Shown here one piece after another: positions 9,155-17,401 of a DNA stretch of 64,000 bases. The translations under genes and the position numbers were made by a program. The first letter of the stretch is position 1. Every line of letters begins with the position of its first letter. Source of the DNA: Salegentibacter_A chungangensis (GTDB lineage: Bacteria; Bacteroidota; Bacteroidia; Flavobacteriales; Flavobacteriaceae); NCBI RefSeq assembly GCF_042678405.1, contig NZ_JBHTLI010000001.1, positions 682,001 to 746,000 of the forward strand, in the 5' to 3' direction. The notes under the pieces were generated by a model, which was not told where the DNA came from, searched no databases, and worked only from the letters and a program-made list of their open reading frames with translations.

Positions 9155-9282
9155 GCAATTACAGGCGATACTCCTCTTTGACGTTTCAGATTATATTTGG
9201 GTTAAAAGGCTGATGAAAGTGTCGGTTTTTTAAGCTTATGGTATGCTTTATGCGGAGGGATCGCCTGATGCTGAGGAATTGC
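9155..9282 (+). other. Long-range nested inverted repeat in the gap
   Basis: The gap 9052-9327 has no convincing gene. Within it GCAATT (9155-9160), GGCGAT (9164-9169) and CTCC (9171-9174) pair in order with GGAG (9254-9257), ATCGCC (9260-9265) and AATTGC (9277-9282), enclosing a smaller AAGCTTA/TATGCTT hairpin (9232-9248). Two TAnnTTTG boxes lie in the gap (9086-9093 and 9192-9199). It may be a structured leader, a small RNA or an old inverted-repeat element. It ends 45 bp before the dehydrogenase start. Confidence 0.4.
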
Positions 9283-9327
9283 AGTATCCAGACAACGGAA
9301 AATTATTTTAATAATTAAATTTAAAAA

Positions 9328-10308
9328 ATGATCATTTTACACGCCGATACCAATCACCCTACGTTGATGAAACAACTGGCAGATGCCGGTCATCATAATA
9401 TTGAGGGGTATCAGCAAAGCAGAGAAGAGACATTAGAAAATCAACATTTGTACGACGGGATCGTGATCCGAAGCCGATACACGATAGACCGTGAATTTAT
9501 TGATGCCGCACCAAACCTTAAATTTATAGCCAGGGTTGGAGCCGGTCTGGAAAACATAGATGTGGAGTATGCTGAGAAGCAGGGCGTAAAGCTTTTTTCG
9601 GCTCCTGAAGGGAACCGGAATGCAGTTGGGGAACATACCCTGGGAATGCTGCTTTCACTGTTCAATAAGCTCAATAAGGCAGACCGGGAGGTTCGTGACG
9701 GGCTCTGGCATCGTGAAGAGAACCGCGGAGTGGAGCTTGACGGAAAGACCGTGGGGATCCTCGGATACGGAAATATGGGGAAAGCCTTTGCTAAAAAACT
9801 CAGAGGGTTTGATGTTGAGGTACTTTGCCATGATATTAAAGATGGTGTAGCCGATGAGAACGCGAAACAAGTAGGTTTTGAAGAGTTCTGCGAGAAAGTA
9901 GATGTGATAAGCCTGCATACTCCCTGGACTCCGGAGACAGACCAGATGATCAATAAAGAGTTTATTTCGGGAATTAAAAAACCTTTCTGGTTCATCAATA
10001 CTGCCAGAGGTAAGAATGTGGTGACCGAAGATCTTGTGGAGGCTCTTAAGAACGGAAAAGTTCTGGGGGCTGGACTCGATGTCCTTGAATATGAGAAGGC
10101 CTCTTTCGAGAGTTTGTTCGCTAACAAGAAAAATGTAGCCGTTAGTGCTGCAGAGCCGGTTCCTGAAGCGATGAGGGAGCTTATGTTCCTTCAAAATGTG
10201 ATCCTGAGTCCTCACGTGGCCGGGTGGACCACCGAATCTCACGAAAGGCTTGCCACTGTGATCGCTCAAAAGATCATTGGAGAATTCGGGGAAGGTGATG
10301 AGAAATAA
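9328..10308 (+). CDS. D-2-hydroxyacid dehydrogenase (NAD-dependent)
   Basis: A 326-residue member of the D-isomer-specific 2-hydroxyacid dehydrogenase family, which includes phosphoglycerate dehydrogenase. The Rossmann motif GILGYGNMG lies around residue 147. The catalytic Arg (NTARGKNV), Glu (GLDVLEYE) and His (SPHVAGWT) regions are all present. There is no C-terminal ACT domain, so if it is a SerA-type enzyme it is the short, unregulated kind. Substrate specificity cannot be read from the sequence, and no serC is adjacent in the window. It follows a structured gap and ends at a good terminator. Confidence 0.88.
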   Translation: MIILHADTNHPTLMKQLADAGHHNIEGYQQSREETLENQHLYDGIVIRSRYTIDREFIDAAPNLKFIARVGAGLENIDVEYAEKQGVKLFSAPEGNRNAVGEHTLGMLLSLFNKLNKADREVRDGLWHREENRGVELDGKTVGILGYGNMGKAFAKKLRGFDVEVLCHDIKDGVADENAKQVGFEEFCEKVDVISLHTPWTPETDQMINKEFISGIKKPFWFINTARGKNVVTEDLVEALKNGKVLGAGLDVLEYEKASFESLFANKKNVAVSAAEPVPEAMRELMFLQNVILSPHVAGWTTESHERLATVIAQKIIGEFGEGDEK

Positions 10309-10331
10309 GACTTGTTGAATGTTACCTATAG

Positions 10332-10358
10332 AAAACCCTGCCTTTTGGCGGGGTTTTT
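10332..10358 (+). terminator. Terminator after the dehydrogenase
   Basis: AAAACCCTGCC pairs with GGCGGGGTTTT around a TTTT loop, followed by T residues. The stem overlaps the -33 region of the next promoter. Confidence 0.85.
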
Positions 10359-10372
10359 ATTTTCTATATTTG
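10345..10372 (+). promoter_or_regulatory. Promoter of the VOC gene
   Basis: TTG at 10345-10347, 17 bp, then TATATTTG at 10365-10372, which is a full Bacteroidota sigma-type promoter. The upstream element sits inside the preceding terminator stem. Confidence 0.6.
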
Positions 10373-10401
10373 AAGGACTTACTAACTAATTTAACAAAAC
10401 A

Positions 10402-10794
10402 ATGAAGAAAAGAGTGACAGGGATTGGAGGTGTTTTCTTTAAATCTCAGGATCCCGATGCCGCAAAAGACTGGTACAGGAAACATCTTGGTTTTAATACT
10501 GATCAATGGGGGTGTACTTTTTGGTGGATCGATGAGAATGGAAATAAATGTTCCACGCAATGGAGTCCCTTTAAGAAGGACACCGATTATTTTGAACCTT
10601 CACAAAAGGAATTTATGATGAATTTCAGGGTGGAAAATCTTGACGAGCTGCTGGAAACCTTGAAATCTGAAGGAGTAAAGGTGATCGATAATACAGAATC
10701 TTATGATTATGGGAAATTCGGCTGGATCGTAGACCCGGAGGGCAATAAGATTGAATTATGGGAGCCTAATGATGAGGTTTTTCTAAAGGAGTAG
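10402..10794 (+). CDS. VOC (glyoxalase-like) family protein
   Basis: A 130-residue single VOC-fold protein of the glyoxalase/bleomycin-resistance superfamily. It has two beta-alpha-beta-beta-beta modules, the second ending in the typical DPEGNKIELWEP, whose Glu is a usual metal ligand. The N-terminal module has KDWYRKHLGF, a common signature. The substrate is unknown: VOC proteins include lyases, dioxygenases and binding proteins. It is a single-gene unit with its own promoter. Confidence 0.85.
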   Translation: MKKRVTGIGGVFFKSQDPDAAKDWYRKHLGFNTDQWGCTFWWIDENGNKCSTQWSPFKKDTDYFEPSQKEFMMNFRVENLDELLETLKSEGVKVIDNTESYDYGKFGWIVDPEGNKIELWEPNDEVFLKE

Positions 10795-10945
10795 AGTGGT
10801 TTAAATTGTAGATTTACAGGTCTTTGCAACACTATGACAAACTTTTGGTAACATTTTAGAAACAGTTAAACCTTTTCTGCTTTTTAAATTTGTCGAAAAT
10901 TTGAAGGAAACCGGCTGTTTCAGCCTTGGTTTAGTCGAAAAAGAG

Positions 10946-11368
10946 ATGGAAAAGAAGAAGGTTTTAGTGTTATGTGCGGGCAATTCCAGTAGAAGTCAGA
11001 TGGCAGAAGCCTACCTGAGGCTTTTTGGATACAATCGTGCTTTATATTACAGTGCCGGGATACGAAAGGAAGGGGTTAACCCCAGGGCGAAGGCCATTAT
11101 GCAGGAAGACGGGATTAATATCTCTGACCAATCCTGTAAACTGCTTTCGGAGTATGCTAACAGGAAATTCGATTATATAATAAGCCTTTGTAATGAGGTG
11201 AAAGATATTTGTCCGGAAGGCCTGTTCAGCGGTTGTGTGCATTTACATTCAGCCTTCAGGGATCCCGATGATGTAAAGGGAAGCGAACAAAAGATATACA
11301 ATGCTTACCGCGAAAGCAGGGATGACATTAAGAAGTTCTGCCGGCGGTTTGTCACAAATCACTTATAA
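10946..11368 (+). CDS. arsC: Thioredoxin-type arsenate reductase (LMW-PTP fold)
   Basis: A 140-residue protein of the low-molecular-weight phosphatase fold. The P-loop is C10-AGNSS-R16, and two further cysteines sit at 82 and 89 (LCNEVKDICP), the same positions as in staphylococcal ArsC, where Cys10, Cys82 and Cys89 relay electrons to thioredoxin. The FRDP segment supplies the conserved Asp-Pro. Function: reduction of arsenate to arsenite. I start at ATG 10946; the frame stays open upstream to a TTG at 10901 but that extension does not match the family. No arsB/acr3 or arsR is adjacent. Confidence 0.82.
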   Translation: MEKKKVLVLCAGNSSRSQMAEAYLRLFGYNRALYYSAGIRKEGVNPRAKAIMQEDGINISDQSCKLLSEYANRKFDYIISLCNEVKDICPEGLFSGCVHLHSAFRDPDDVKGSEQKIYNAYRESRDDIKKFCRRFVTNHL

Positions 11369-11370
11369 AA

Positions 11371-11402
11371 AATAAGCCCTTTGAAATTTCAAAGGGCTTA
11401 TT
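11371..11402. terminator. Bidirectional terminator, perfect palindrome
   Basis: A perfect 16-bp inverted repeat (11371-11386 with 11387-11402) flanked by A-rich and T-rich ends. It sits between the convergent arsC and the minus-strand NAD(P)-binding gene and can stop transcription from both sides. Confidence 0.9.
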
Positions 11403-11408
11403 TTTGAT

Positions 11409-12059
11409 TTAGCCTAAACTGCTTAATTCTATTAACGCCGATTTTATGGGCTCTTCACCTTCCAGCGCTTCAAAAGACATGTTTTTCACCAAAGGATCTG
11501 CGAGGCTCATAACCATAATAAAGGCCACATCGTCTCTTGAGATCTCACCTCTTTCATTCAGTTTCTTAGCGACTTTCACCTTGGCAAGGCCAAGATCATC
11601 GGTTAGAGCGCCAGGTTGAACAATGGTGAATGGAACTCCGCTTTCCCTTAGGTAATCGTCGGCTGCTTTCTTTGCTTCTAAATAATGTTCCAGACCTTCT
11701 ACCTGTGAAGGATCGTCGGTGCCCATAGCGCTTAACATTATAAATTTTTTAACCTTGGCCTTCTTGGAAGCGTCAATTAGTTTTTTAGCCCCTTCTTCGT
11801 CTACGGCTGTGGTTTTGTCAGGACCGGTCTTACTCCCGGAACCTGCCGCGAATATCACTTTGTCTATTCCCTTAAGGGCGTGATCAACTTCACCTTCGAG
11901 ATCGGCAAGCACACTGCTTACGCCCATATCATCAAAGACCTGTTTCTGCTCTTCCTTTCTTATCATTGCAACCGGGTGGAAGCTCTGTGAGCTGTTAAGA
12001 ATTTCGATTATTCTCTTTCCTGTGTGTCCGGTTGCCCCTGCAATTAATATCTTTTCCAT
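11409..12059 (-). CDS. NAD(P)-binding atypical short-chain dehydrogenase
   Basis: A 216-residue NAD(P)-binding protein of the atypical SDR/NmrA-like group (YwnB/YhfK type). The N-terminal nucleotide motif is AGATGHTGKRI. The segments KFIMLSAMGTDDP and YLEAKKAADDYLRESGV carry the usual Ser and Tyr/Lys region, and FTIVQPGALTDD is the third family marker. The reaction is unknown; likely roles are flavin or quinone reduction or redox sensing. It lies at the end of a minus-strand group, 97 bp after the acyltransferase gene. Confidence 0.85.
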   Translation of the reverse strand: MEKILIAGATGHTGKRIIEILNSSQSFHPVAMIRKEEQKQVFDDMGVSSVLADLEGEVDHALKGIDKVIFAAGSGSKTGPDKTTAVDEEGAKKLIDASKKAKVKKFIMLSAMGTDDPSQVEGLEHYLEAKKAADDYLRESGVPFTIVQPGALTDDLGLAKVKVAKKLNERGEISRDDVAFIMVMSLADPLVKNMSFEALEGEEPIKSALIELSSLG

Positions 12060-12156
12060 TGCTTTATTTTTCTGATTTAATCTTTACAGGAATATAAGCA
12101 TAGCGCTTAAAATTGCCTAAGACCAATTCAAGAATAACAATATATTAACAGGAGGC

Positions 12157-13965
12157 TTAATTTGGCTTAGCGTTATTATGTCTTTGCTCGAGTTCTTTTT
12201 GAAGTTCTTCCATTACTGGTTTGACCGTGCTTTCAGGAAGATCGGCAATTCTTATGTACATCAAGCCGTCTACGGCATTGTTGAACAGCGGGTCTACATT
12301 AAAGGCAACCACTTTTGCGTTTTGCTTGATATACTTTTTAATTAGCACCGGAAGGCGCAGGCTTTCAGGCTCTATTTCGTCAATAAGTTTATCAAATTTG
12401 TTGAGATCGGCTTCTTTATCGTCAAAAACAAAATCCTTGTCGGCATCCTTCAGCTTCACCTTAAATTCCTTTTTCGGTCTTACATATTGCGCAACATAAG
12501 GATCGTAATAATGTGATTTCATAAACTCTATCATCAGCGATTTTGAGAAGTTAGAGAACTTGTTGCTGATACTTACTCCGCCAATCAGGTATTTATGCTC
12601 CGGAAAACGAAGGGTGCAATGCACAATCCCTTTCCACAGAAGGAAGAGAGGCATTGGTTTTTGCTGATATTCCTTAATGATGAAGGCTCTTCCCATTTCT
12701 ATAGATTTGCTCATCATATCATAAAGTTCAGGCTCGAAGCGAAAAAGGTCCTGCAGGTAAAAACCTTTAATTCCGTGTTCCTTAAAGATCTCGGCACCCA
12801 TACCCATTCTGTAGGCGCCGGCAACTTTTTTGGCCTCGTTGTCCCAGAGCACCAGATGGTAGTAATAATCATCAAATTGGTCCAGGTCTGTTGCATTGTT
12901 GGTTCCCTCTCCTATCTCTCTGAAGGTGATTTCCCGAAGCCTCCCCAGTTCGTTCACGATATTGGGAATGATTTCTTTTTTTGCCAGGAAGACTTCATAG
13001 TTCTTACTGCTAAGCAGTCTTTTATCCAGTTTCCTGCAGGTTTCCACTTCCTGCTCCATAAGGCTCTGGCTGGTCTCTAAAGCGATCTTTTGCGGCGCTT
13101 TGGGAAGTTTCAGGCTTTTCGGGATCTTTTCAAAAAGCTTTTTTCGTTCAAAGACATTTGCCAGCATATAGGTCTTCCTGCGCAGGAAAGCCGTGAAGGC
13201 TTCAAGATTGCTGTGTTCTGCCTGATCTTCAACCGAAATTGGCAGGCCTATTCTAACCTTTATCTTTCTTCTTTTCTGCGAAAGCATTTCGCTCGGAAGC
13301 TTGGCTGTTCTTAACACATCGCTCATAGAAGCCAGCCTGTAGAAGAAGGTGCTGTTCTTGGCGTGAAAATATATGGGTACCACGGGGACCTTGGCTTTTT
13401 GGATAAGCTTCATCGCCACCGGCTCCCAGGGTTTGTCTACGATTACTCTCTGATCCTTATAGGTTGAAACCTCTCCTGCAGGAAACATTCCCAGGGCCTT
13501 GCCCTCCCTAAGGTGTGCTATGGCCTGCTTCATCCCTGCAAGACTGGACCTTGCTTCTTTATGATCTTCAAAAGGGTTTACGGGCATTATGTAAGGCCTG
13601 AGCGGATCCAGCCTGTGAAGCAAAAAGTTTGCGATCACCTTATAGTCTTCCCGCTGATTAAGCAGTAACTTCATAAGGATCATCCCGTCTATTCCACCTA
13701 ACGGGTGATTGGAAACAGTGATGAATGGCCCGGTTTTGGGAATACGTTTGAGGTCTTTTTCGGGAATCTCGAAGTCTATTTCAAAGCCTTCCAGGATGGA
13801 ATCTATAAATTCTGTTCCCTTCAGCTCTTTACGCTTCTGATACTCCTTGTTAAGTTTTGAAAGCCTGGTGGTCCTTAAGACCACCCATCCCAGAGAAGTC
13901 CCTAAAAAGCCGAATTTCTCCAAATTCATAACTTTCGCTACTTCCTTGGCGCTTACTATTCCCAT
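12157..13965 (-). CDS. Fused O-/N-acyltransferase, OlsF/GlsF-type aminolipid synthase
   Basis: A 602-residue two-domain protein. The N-terminal part (about residues 60-280) is a PlsC-like lysophospholipid acyltransferase with NHPLGGID (H87 and D93, the HX5D form of this subfamily) and MFPAGEVS. The C-terminal part (about 315-510) is the GNAT-fold N-acyltransferase related to OlsB and hemolysin-like proteins (GAYRMGMGAEI, FYLQDLFRF, EMGRAFIIKEYQ). This order matches OlsF of Serratia and Flavobacterium, which makes ornithine lipid in one polypeptide, and the fused GlsF proposed for glycine lipids. The amino-acid substrate cannot be told from sequence. It follows aspartate kinase by 47 bp on the same strand. 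Confidence 0.72.
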   Translation of the reverse strand: MGIVSAKEVAKVMNLEKFGFLGTSLGWVVLRTTRLSKLNKEYQKRKELKGTEFIDSILEGFEIDFEIPEKDLKRIPKTGPFITVSNHPLGGIDGMILMKLLLNQREDYKVIANFLLHRLDPLRPYIMPVNPFEDHKEARSSLAGMKQAIAHLREGKALGMFPAGEVSTYKDQRVIVDKPWEPVAMKLIQKAKVPVVPIYFHAKNSTFFYRLASMSDVLRTAKLPSEMLSQKRRKIKVRIGLPISVEDQAEHSNLEAFTAFLRRKTYMLANVFERKKLFEKIPKSLKLPKAPQKIALETSQSLMEQEVETCRKLDKRLLSSKNYEVFLAKKEIIPNIVNELGRLREITFREIGEGTNNATDLDQFDDYYYHLVLWDNEAKKVAGAYRMGMGAEIFKEHGIKGFYLQDLFRFEPELYDMMSKSIEMGRAFIIKEYQQKPMPLFLLWKGIVHCTLRFPEHKYLIGGVSISNKFSNFSKSLMIEFMKSHYYDPYVAQYVRPKKEFKVKLKDADKDFVFDDKEADLNKFDKLIDEIEPESLRLPVLIKKYIKQNAKVVAFNVDPLFNNAVDGLMYIRIADLPESTVKPVMEELQKELEQRHNNAKPN

Positions 13966-14012
13966 TAATTTTTAGATTGGTTTCTAACAAAGATAAGAAT
14001 TAGAACGAATCA

Positions 14013-15263
14013 CTAATTTCGGGTCACGATCTGAACAGTATCCCGAGTGATTTGCTTAAGAAGCACCTCTTTGTCCTTTTCCAGTTCTTTAATAGCGGCC
14101 TCATTGAAATGCCTGATGGTATAAAGGGAAACCCCGGTATTGAATTTCACCCTGAACCTGGCTTTTAAGTGTTGCAACAGTTTCTCGAGTTGGTTGAACC
14201 TGTTATCTACACATACCGAAAAACTGATGGCAGAATTCTGAATGAGGTCTACCTTCATCTGGTATTGATGAAAAAGCCTGAAAATATCACTGATATTCTC
14301 TTCTACCATAAAACTGAAGTCCAGTGAAGATAAGGAGATCAGGACCTGGCCTTTTTTTACGATGAAGCAGGGGATGCTCGGTTCTATTCCCCATCCCTGG
14401 TGTACTGCCGTACCCTCGCTTTCGGGGTCTGTAAATGGCTTTACGTAAAGCGGTATTTCTTTTCCCTTTAAAGGTTGAAGTGTTTTCGGGTGGATAACCG
14501 AAGCCCCATAAAAAGCAAGTTCAATGGCTTCTTCGTAGGATATTTTCTTTAACAGTTCCGTCTTTTTGAAAACCCTGGGGTCGGCATTTAAAACCCCGGG
14601 GACGTCTTTCCATATCGTTACGCTTTCGGCATTCAGGCAATAAGCAAAGATCGCAGCCGAATAGTCACTCCCTTCTCTTCCCAGGGTGGTGGTGAAATTG
14701 TCGGTATCGGTTCCTATAAACCCCTGGGTGATATTCACCTCTTCACGGTTTATGTCCCTGCTAATGCGCTCCTGTGTCTCTTCCCAGTCTACTTTGGCAT
14801 CACGGTAGGTGTCGTCGGTTTTTATGTAATTCCTGGCGTCTATCCAGTTATTTTTGAATCCTTTTTCATTAAGAAATTCACTGACTATGCAGGTAGAGAC
14901 CAGTTCTCCGTAATTAACCACCTGGTCATAAACAAAATCGTAACGGGTGGATTTATTGTGTTCCAGAAAATTCTCCAGTTCTGCGAAGAAATCTCTTACC
15001 AGCCGGAAAACCGGGGCTTCCGGATTAGAAAATAAGTTTGAGATCAGGTCCAGGTGGAAATCTCTGACCTGGTTTAAACTTGAAGGAATTTTTCCTGTAT
15101 CCAGGTAATCCTGGACCACCACTTCCAGTGCATTGGTGGTCTTTCCCATCGCTGAGATAACAATCAGCTTATTATGGTTCCCTGTCTTATCTAATACATT
15201 CAGTACATTCTTTACTCCTTCCGCATCTTTCACGGAAGCTCCTCCAAACTTGTATACTTTCAT
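14013..15263 (-). CDS. lysC: Aspartate kinase
   Basis: It phosphorylates aspartate, the first step to lysine, threonine and methionine. The protein is 416 residues and monofunctional. KFGGASV at the N-terminus is the kinase signature, and TTLGREGSDYSAA and ADPRVF mark the catalytic domain, followed by a C-terminal ACT-type regulatory region (about residues 290-410). Its ATG overlaps the stop of the upstream GNAT gene by 4 bp (ATGA), so the two are translationally coupled. Separate from thrA-type fusions, which also occur in flavobacteria. Confidence 0.93.
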   Translation of the reverse strand: MKVYKFGGASVKDAEGVKNVLNVLDKTGNHNKLIVISAMGKTTNALEVVVQDYLDTGKIPSSLNQVRDFHLDLISNLFSNPEAPVFRLVRDFFAELENFLEHNKSTRYDFVYDQVVNYGELVSTCIVSEFLNEKGFKNNWIDARNYIKTDDTYRDAKVDWEETQERISRDINREEVNITQGFIGTDTDNFTTTLGREGSDYSAAIFAYCLNAESVTIWKDVPGVLNADPRVFKKTELLKKISYEEAIELAFYGASVIHPKTLQPLKGKEIPLYVKPFTDPESEGTAVHQGWGIEPSIPCFIVKKGQVLISLSSLDFSFMVEENISDIFRLFHQYQMKVDLIQNSAISFSVCVDNRFNQLEKLLQHLKARFRVKFNTGVSLYTIRHFNEAAIKELEKDKEVLLKQITRDTVQIVTRN

Positions 15264-15739
15264 TCCTCTTTTTCGATATTTTCCTGGATACCGGATTCAT
15301 CCATATGAACAGTGTACCAGTTCTTTTTAACATCGGCACCAGTATTTTCATAAAACTGGATGGCATTCTTGTTCCCTTCTGAAACCACCCACTCCAGTCT
15401 TTTAACGTTATTTTCGTGGGCGTATTTTACTACACGCTGGTAGAGTGCGCCACCAAGACCGGTACCACGCATAGATTCTCTTACAATAAGGTCTTCCAAA
15501 TGAACTGTGCGTCCTTTCCAGGTAGAAAACCTGTAATACACCAGTGCCATTCCTTCGATCTTTCCTTTAACTTCAGCTACAAAGCACTTAAAGTTATGGT
15601 TGTAGAAACCTTCTTCTTCCAGGTCTTCCACGGTAATCTCCACCTGGTCTGCTGCATTCTCGTATGCGGCCAGTTCATTTATCAGTTCAAGCACCTGGGG
15701 CATATCTTCCCGCCTTGCTTCGCGTATAGTATAGTCCAT
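15260..15739 (-). CDS. GNAT acetyltransferase, SSAT-like (copy 1)
   Basis: A 159-residue GNAT N-acetyltransferase. The acetyl-CoA motif is VHLEDLIVRESMRGTGLGGAL, close to spermidine/spermine and thialysine acetyltransferases. It is clearly paralogous to the next gene upstream, with the same layout from the opening IREARREDMPQVLELINELA to the closing TVHMDE. Its stop overlaps the aspartate kinase start, suggesting that its substrate could be a diamine or lysine-related metabolite, but that is inference. Confidence 0.85.
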   Translation of the reverse strand: MDYTIREARREDMPQVLELINELAAYENAADQVEITVEDLEEEGFYNHNFKCFVAEVKGKIEGMALVYYRFSTWKGRTVHLEDLIVRESMRGTGLGGALYQRVVKYAHENNVKRLEWVVSEGNKNAIQFYENTGADVKKNWYTVHMDESGIQENIEKEE

Positions 15740-15799
15740 AAGAATGTTTGTTTACAACAAAAATAGGCATTGGTTTTCAATAAATGCCTTAAAGTAAAG

Positions 15800-16282
15800 T
15801 TAGCGTTTTGAGGAAAGGAACTTTTTCATTGCCTCTTCATCCATTTGTACCGTACACCAGTCTTCAAAAACAGTGGCGCCGCTACGCTCATAGAATTCCT
15901 TTGCCGGGGTGTTCCAGTCCAGCACCACCCATTCGGTTCTTTTAACCCCTGCTTCTTCAGCGTATTCTATCACCTTTGTATAAAGGGCATTTCCAAGGCC
16001 TTTTCCCCTGTATGCCTCTCTCACGATGAGATCTTCCAGATGTACTGTTTTTCCTTTCCAGGTAGAATATCTAAAGTAGATGAGCGCCATCCCCTGGATC
16101 TTACCCTCAAGTTCGGCTACAAAGCACTTAAAGGAAGGGTTTTCGCCGAATCCATCGCGTATAAGGTCTTCAGCACTTATAATTACGGCATCGGGTTCTT
16201 TTTCAAAAACGGCAAGCTCTTTTATGAGTTCGAGAACTGCAGGCATATCTTCTTTGGTTGCAGGGCGTATAACAGGTTTCAT
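15800..16282 (-). CDS. GNAT acetyltransferase, SSAT-like (copy 2)
   Basis: A 160-residue GNAT protein, the tandem paralogue of the preceding entry. It shares IRPATKEDMPAVLELIKELA, VHLEDLIVREAYRGKGLG and a C-terminal CTVQMDEEA. I use ATG 16282 because it gives the same N-terminus as the paralogue; an in-frame start at 16315 would add 11 residues with no match. It is the first gene of the minus-strand group and diverges from fbp across about 108 bp. Confidence 0.85.
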   Translation of the reverse strand: MKPVIRPATKEDMPAVLELIKELAVFEKEPDAVIISAEDLIRDGFGENPSFKCFVAELEGKIQGMALIYFRYSTWKGKTVHLEDLIVREAYRGKGLGNALYTKVIEYAEEAGVKRTEWVVLDWNTPAKEFYERSGATVFEDWCTVQMDEEAMKKFLSSKR

Positions 16283-16390
16283 ATTTATTATTTTTTTCAA
16301 ATTTAAGCAATGCAAGACATTATTAACGAAAACGTTGTAGTAAGTGTAAAATTTGAATATTTTTGACCTGAAAACTTACACTTTTGCTAG

Positions 16391-17401
16391 ATGGCTAGAA
16401 AAAATCAGACTTTAGGGGAATTTATAATAGAAAATCAATCTGCCTTCCCTTATTCTTCAGGAGAACTCTCCAGATTAATCAACTCCATAAGACTTGCGGC
16501 CAAGGTGGTGAACCACGAGGTGAATAAAGCCGGCCTGGTGGATATAACCGGGGCTTACGGCGAGACAAATATCCAGGGTGAAGACCAGCAAAAACTGGAT
16601 GTGTATGCCAATAATAAATTCATACAAACCCTTACCAACCGTGAGATAGTTTGCGGGATCGCTTCAGAAGAGAACGATGAGTTTATAACCATAGAGGGGT
16701 GCAATAAAGACCATAAGAACAAATACGTGGTGCTGATGGATCCCCTGGACGGAAGTTCAAATATCGATGTGAACGTTTCGGTAGGAACCATTTTTTCTGT
16801 TTACAGGAGGATCACGCCAATAGGGACACCGGTTAAAAAGGAAGACTTTCTGCAACCCGGAAATCAGCAGGTGGCTGCGGGCTATATTATCTACGGAACT
16901 TCAACAATGCTTGTATACACCACAGGACATGGGGTGAACGGTTTTACACTTAACCCCGCTTTAGGATCCTGGTATCTCTCCCATCCCGATATGTATTTCC
17001 CTGAAGACGGTAAGATATATTCCATTAATGAAGGGAATTATGTGCATTTCCCACAAGGGGTTAAGGATTATATCAAATACTGCCAGGAAGAGAAAGACGA
17101 CAGGCCGTATACTTCCAGGTATATAGGTTCTATGGTGTCTGATATTCACAGAAATATGATAAAGGGAGGGATATTTATGTACCCGAGTATCTCGCAGGCC
17201 CCGAATGGAAAATTGCGTTTGCTTTACGAATGCAACCCGATAGCTTTTATTACAGAGCAGGCCGGAGGTAAGGCCAGTGATGGCTTTAAAAGGATTATGG
17301 ATATTCAGCCAACCGAATTACATGAGCGAACCCCGTTTTTCTGCGGGAGTAAAAATATGGTCGAAAAAGCTGAAGAATTTATGCGAAAAGGAAAAAACTA
17401 A
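16391..17401 (+). CDS. fbp: Class I fructose-1,6-bisphosphatase
   Basis: It hydrolyses fructose 1,6-bisphosphate in gluconeogenesis. The metal-binding motif DPLDGSSNIDVN near residue 117 defines the type I family, and later segments such as GSMVSDIHRNMIKGGIFMYP and LRLLYECNPIAFITEQAGG match the sugar-phosphate site. The 336-residue length is normal. The gene converges with the TerB-like gene, and the two stop codons overlap in the four bases CTAA. Confidence 0.96.
   Translation: MARKNQTLGEFIIENQSAFPYSSGELSRLINSIRLAAKVVNHEVNKAGLVDITGAYGETNIQGEDQQKLDVYANNKFIQTLTNREIVCGIASEENDEFITIEGCNKDHKNKYVVLMDPLDGSSNIDVNVSVGTIFSVYRRITPIGTPVKKEDFLQPGNQQVAAGYIIYGTSTMLVYTTGHGVNGFTLNPALGSWYLSHPDMYFPEDGKIYSINEGNYVHFPQGVKDYIKYCQEEKDDRPYTSRYIGSMVSDIHRNMIKGGIFMYPSISQAPNGKLRLLYECNPIAFITEQAGGKASDGFKRIMDIQPTELHERTPFFCGSKNMVEKAEEFMRKGKN

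Noticed and set aside
9119..9181. A 20-codon frame (MHLFNYSSTFRTAITGDTPL) in the gap before the dehydrogenase
   Set aside because: It overlaps the left arms of the inverted repeat, has no promoter at the right distance and no family resemblance; chance frames of this size are common.
9441..10127. A 228-residue minus-strand open frame
   Set aside because: It lies wholly within the dehydrogenase gene in another frame, with Ser- and Pro-rich low-complexity composition typical of antisense shadows.
12595..13080. A 161-residue plus-strand open frame
   Set aside because: Antisense to the fused acyltransferase gene, Phe- and His-rich, with no motif.
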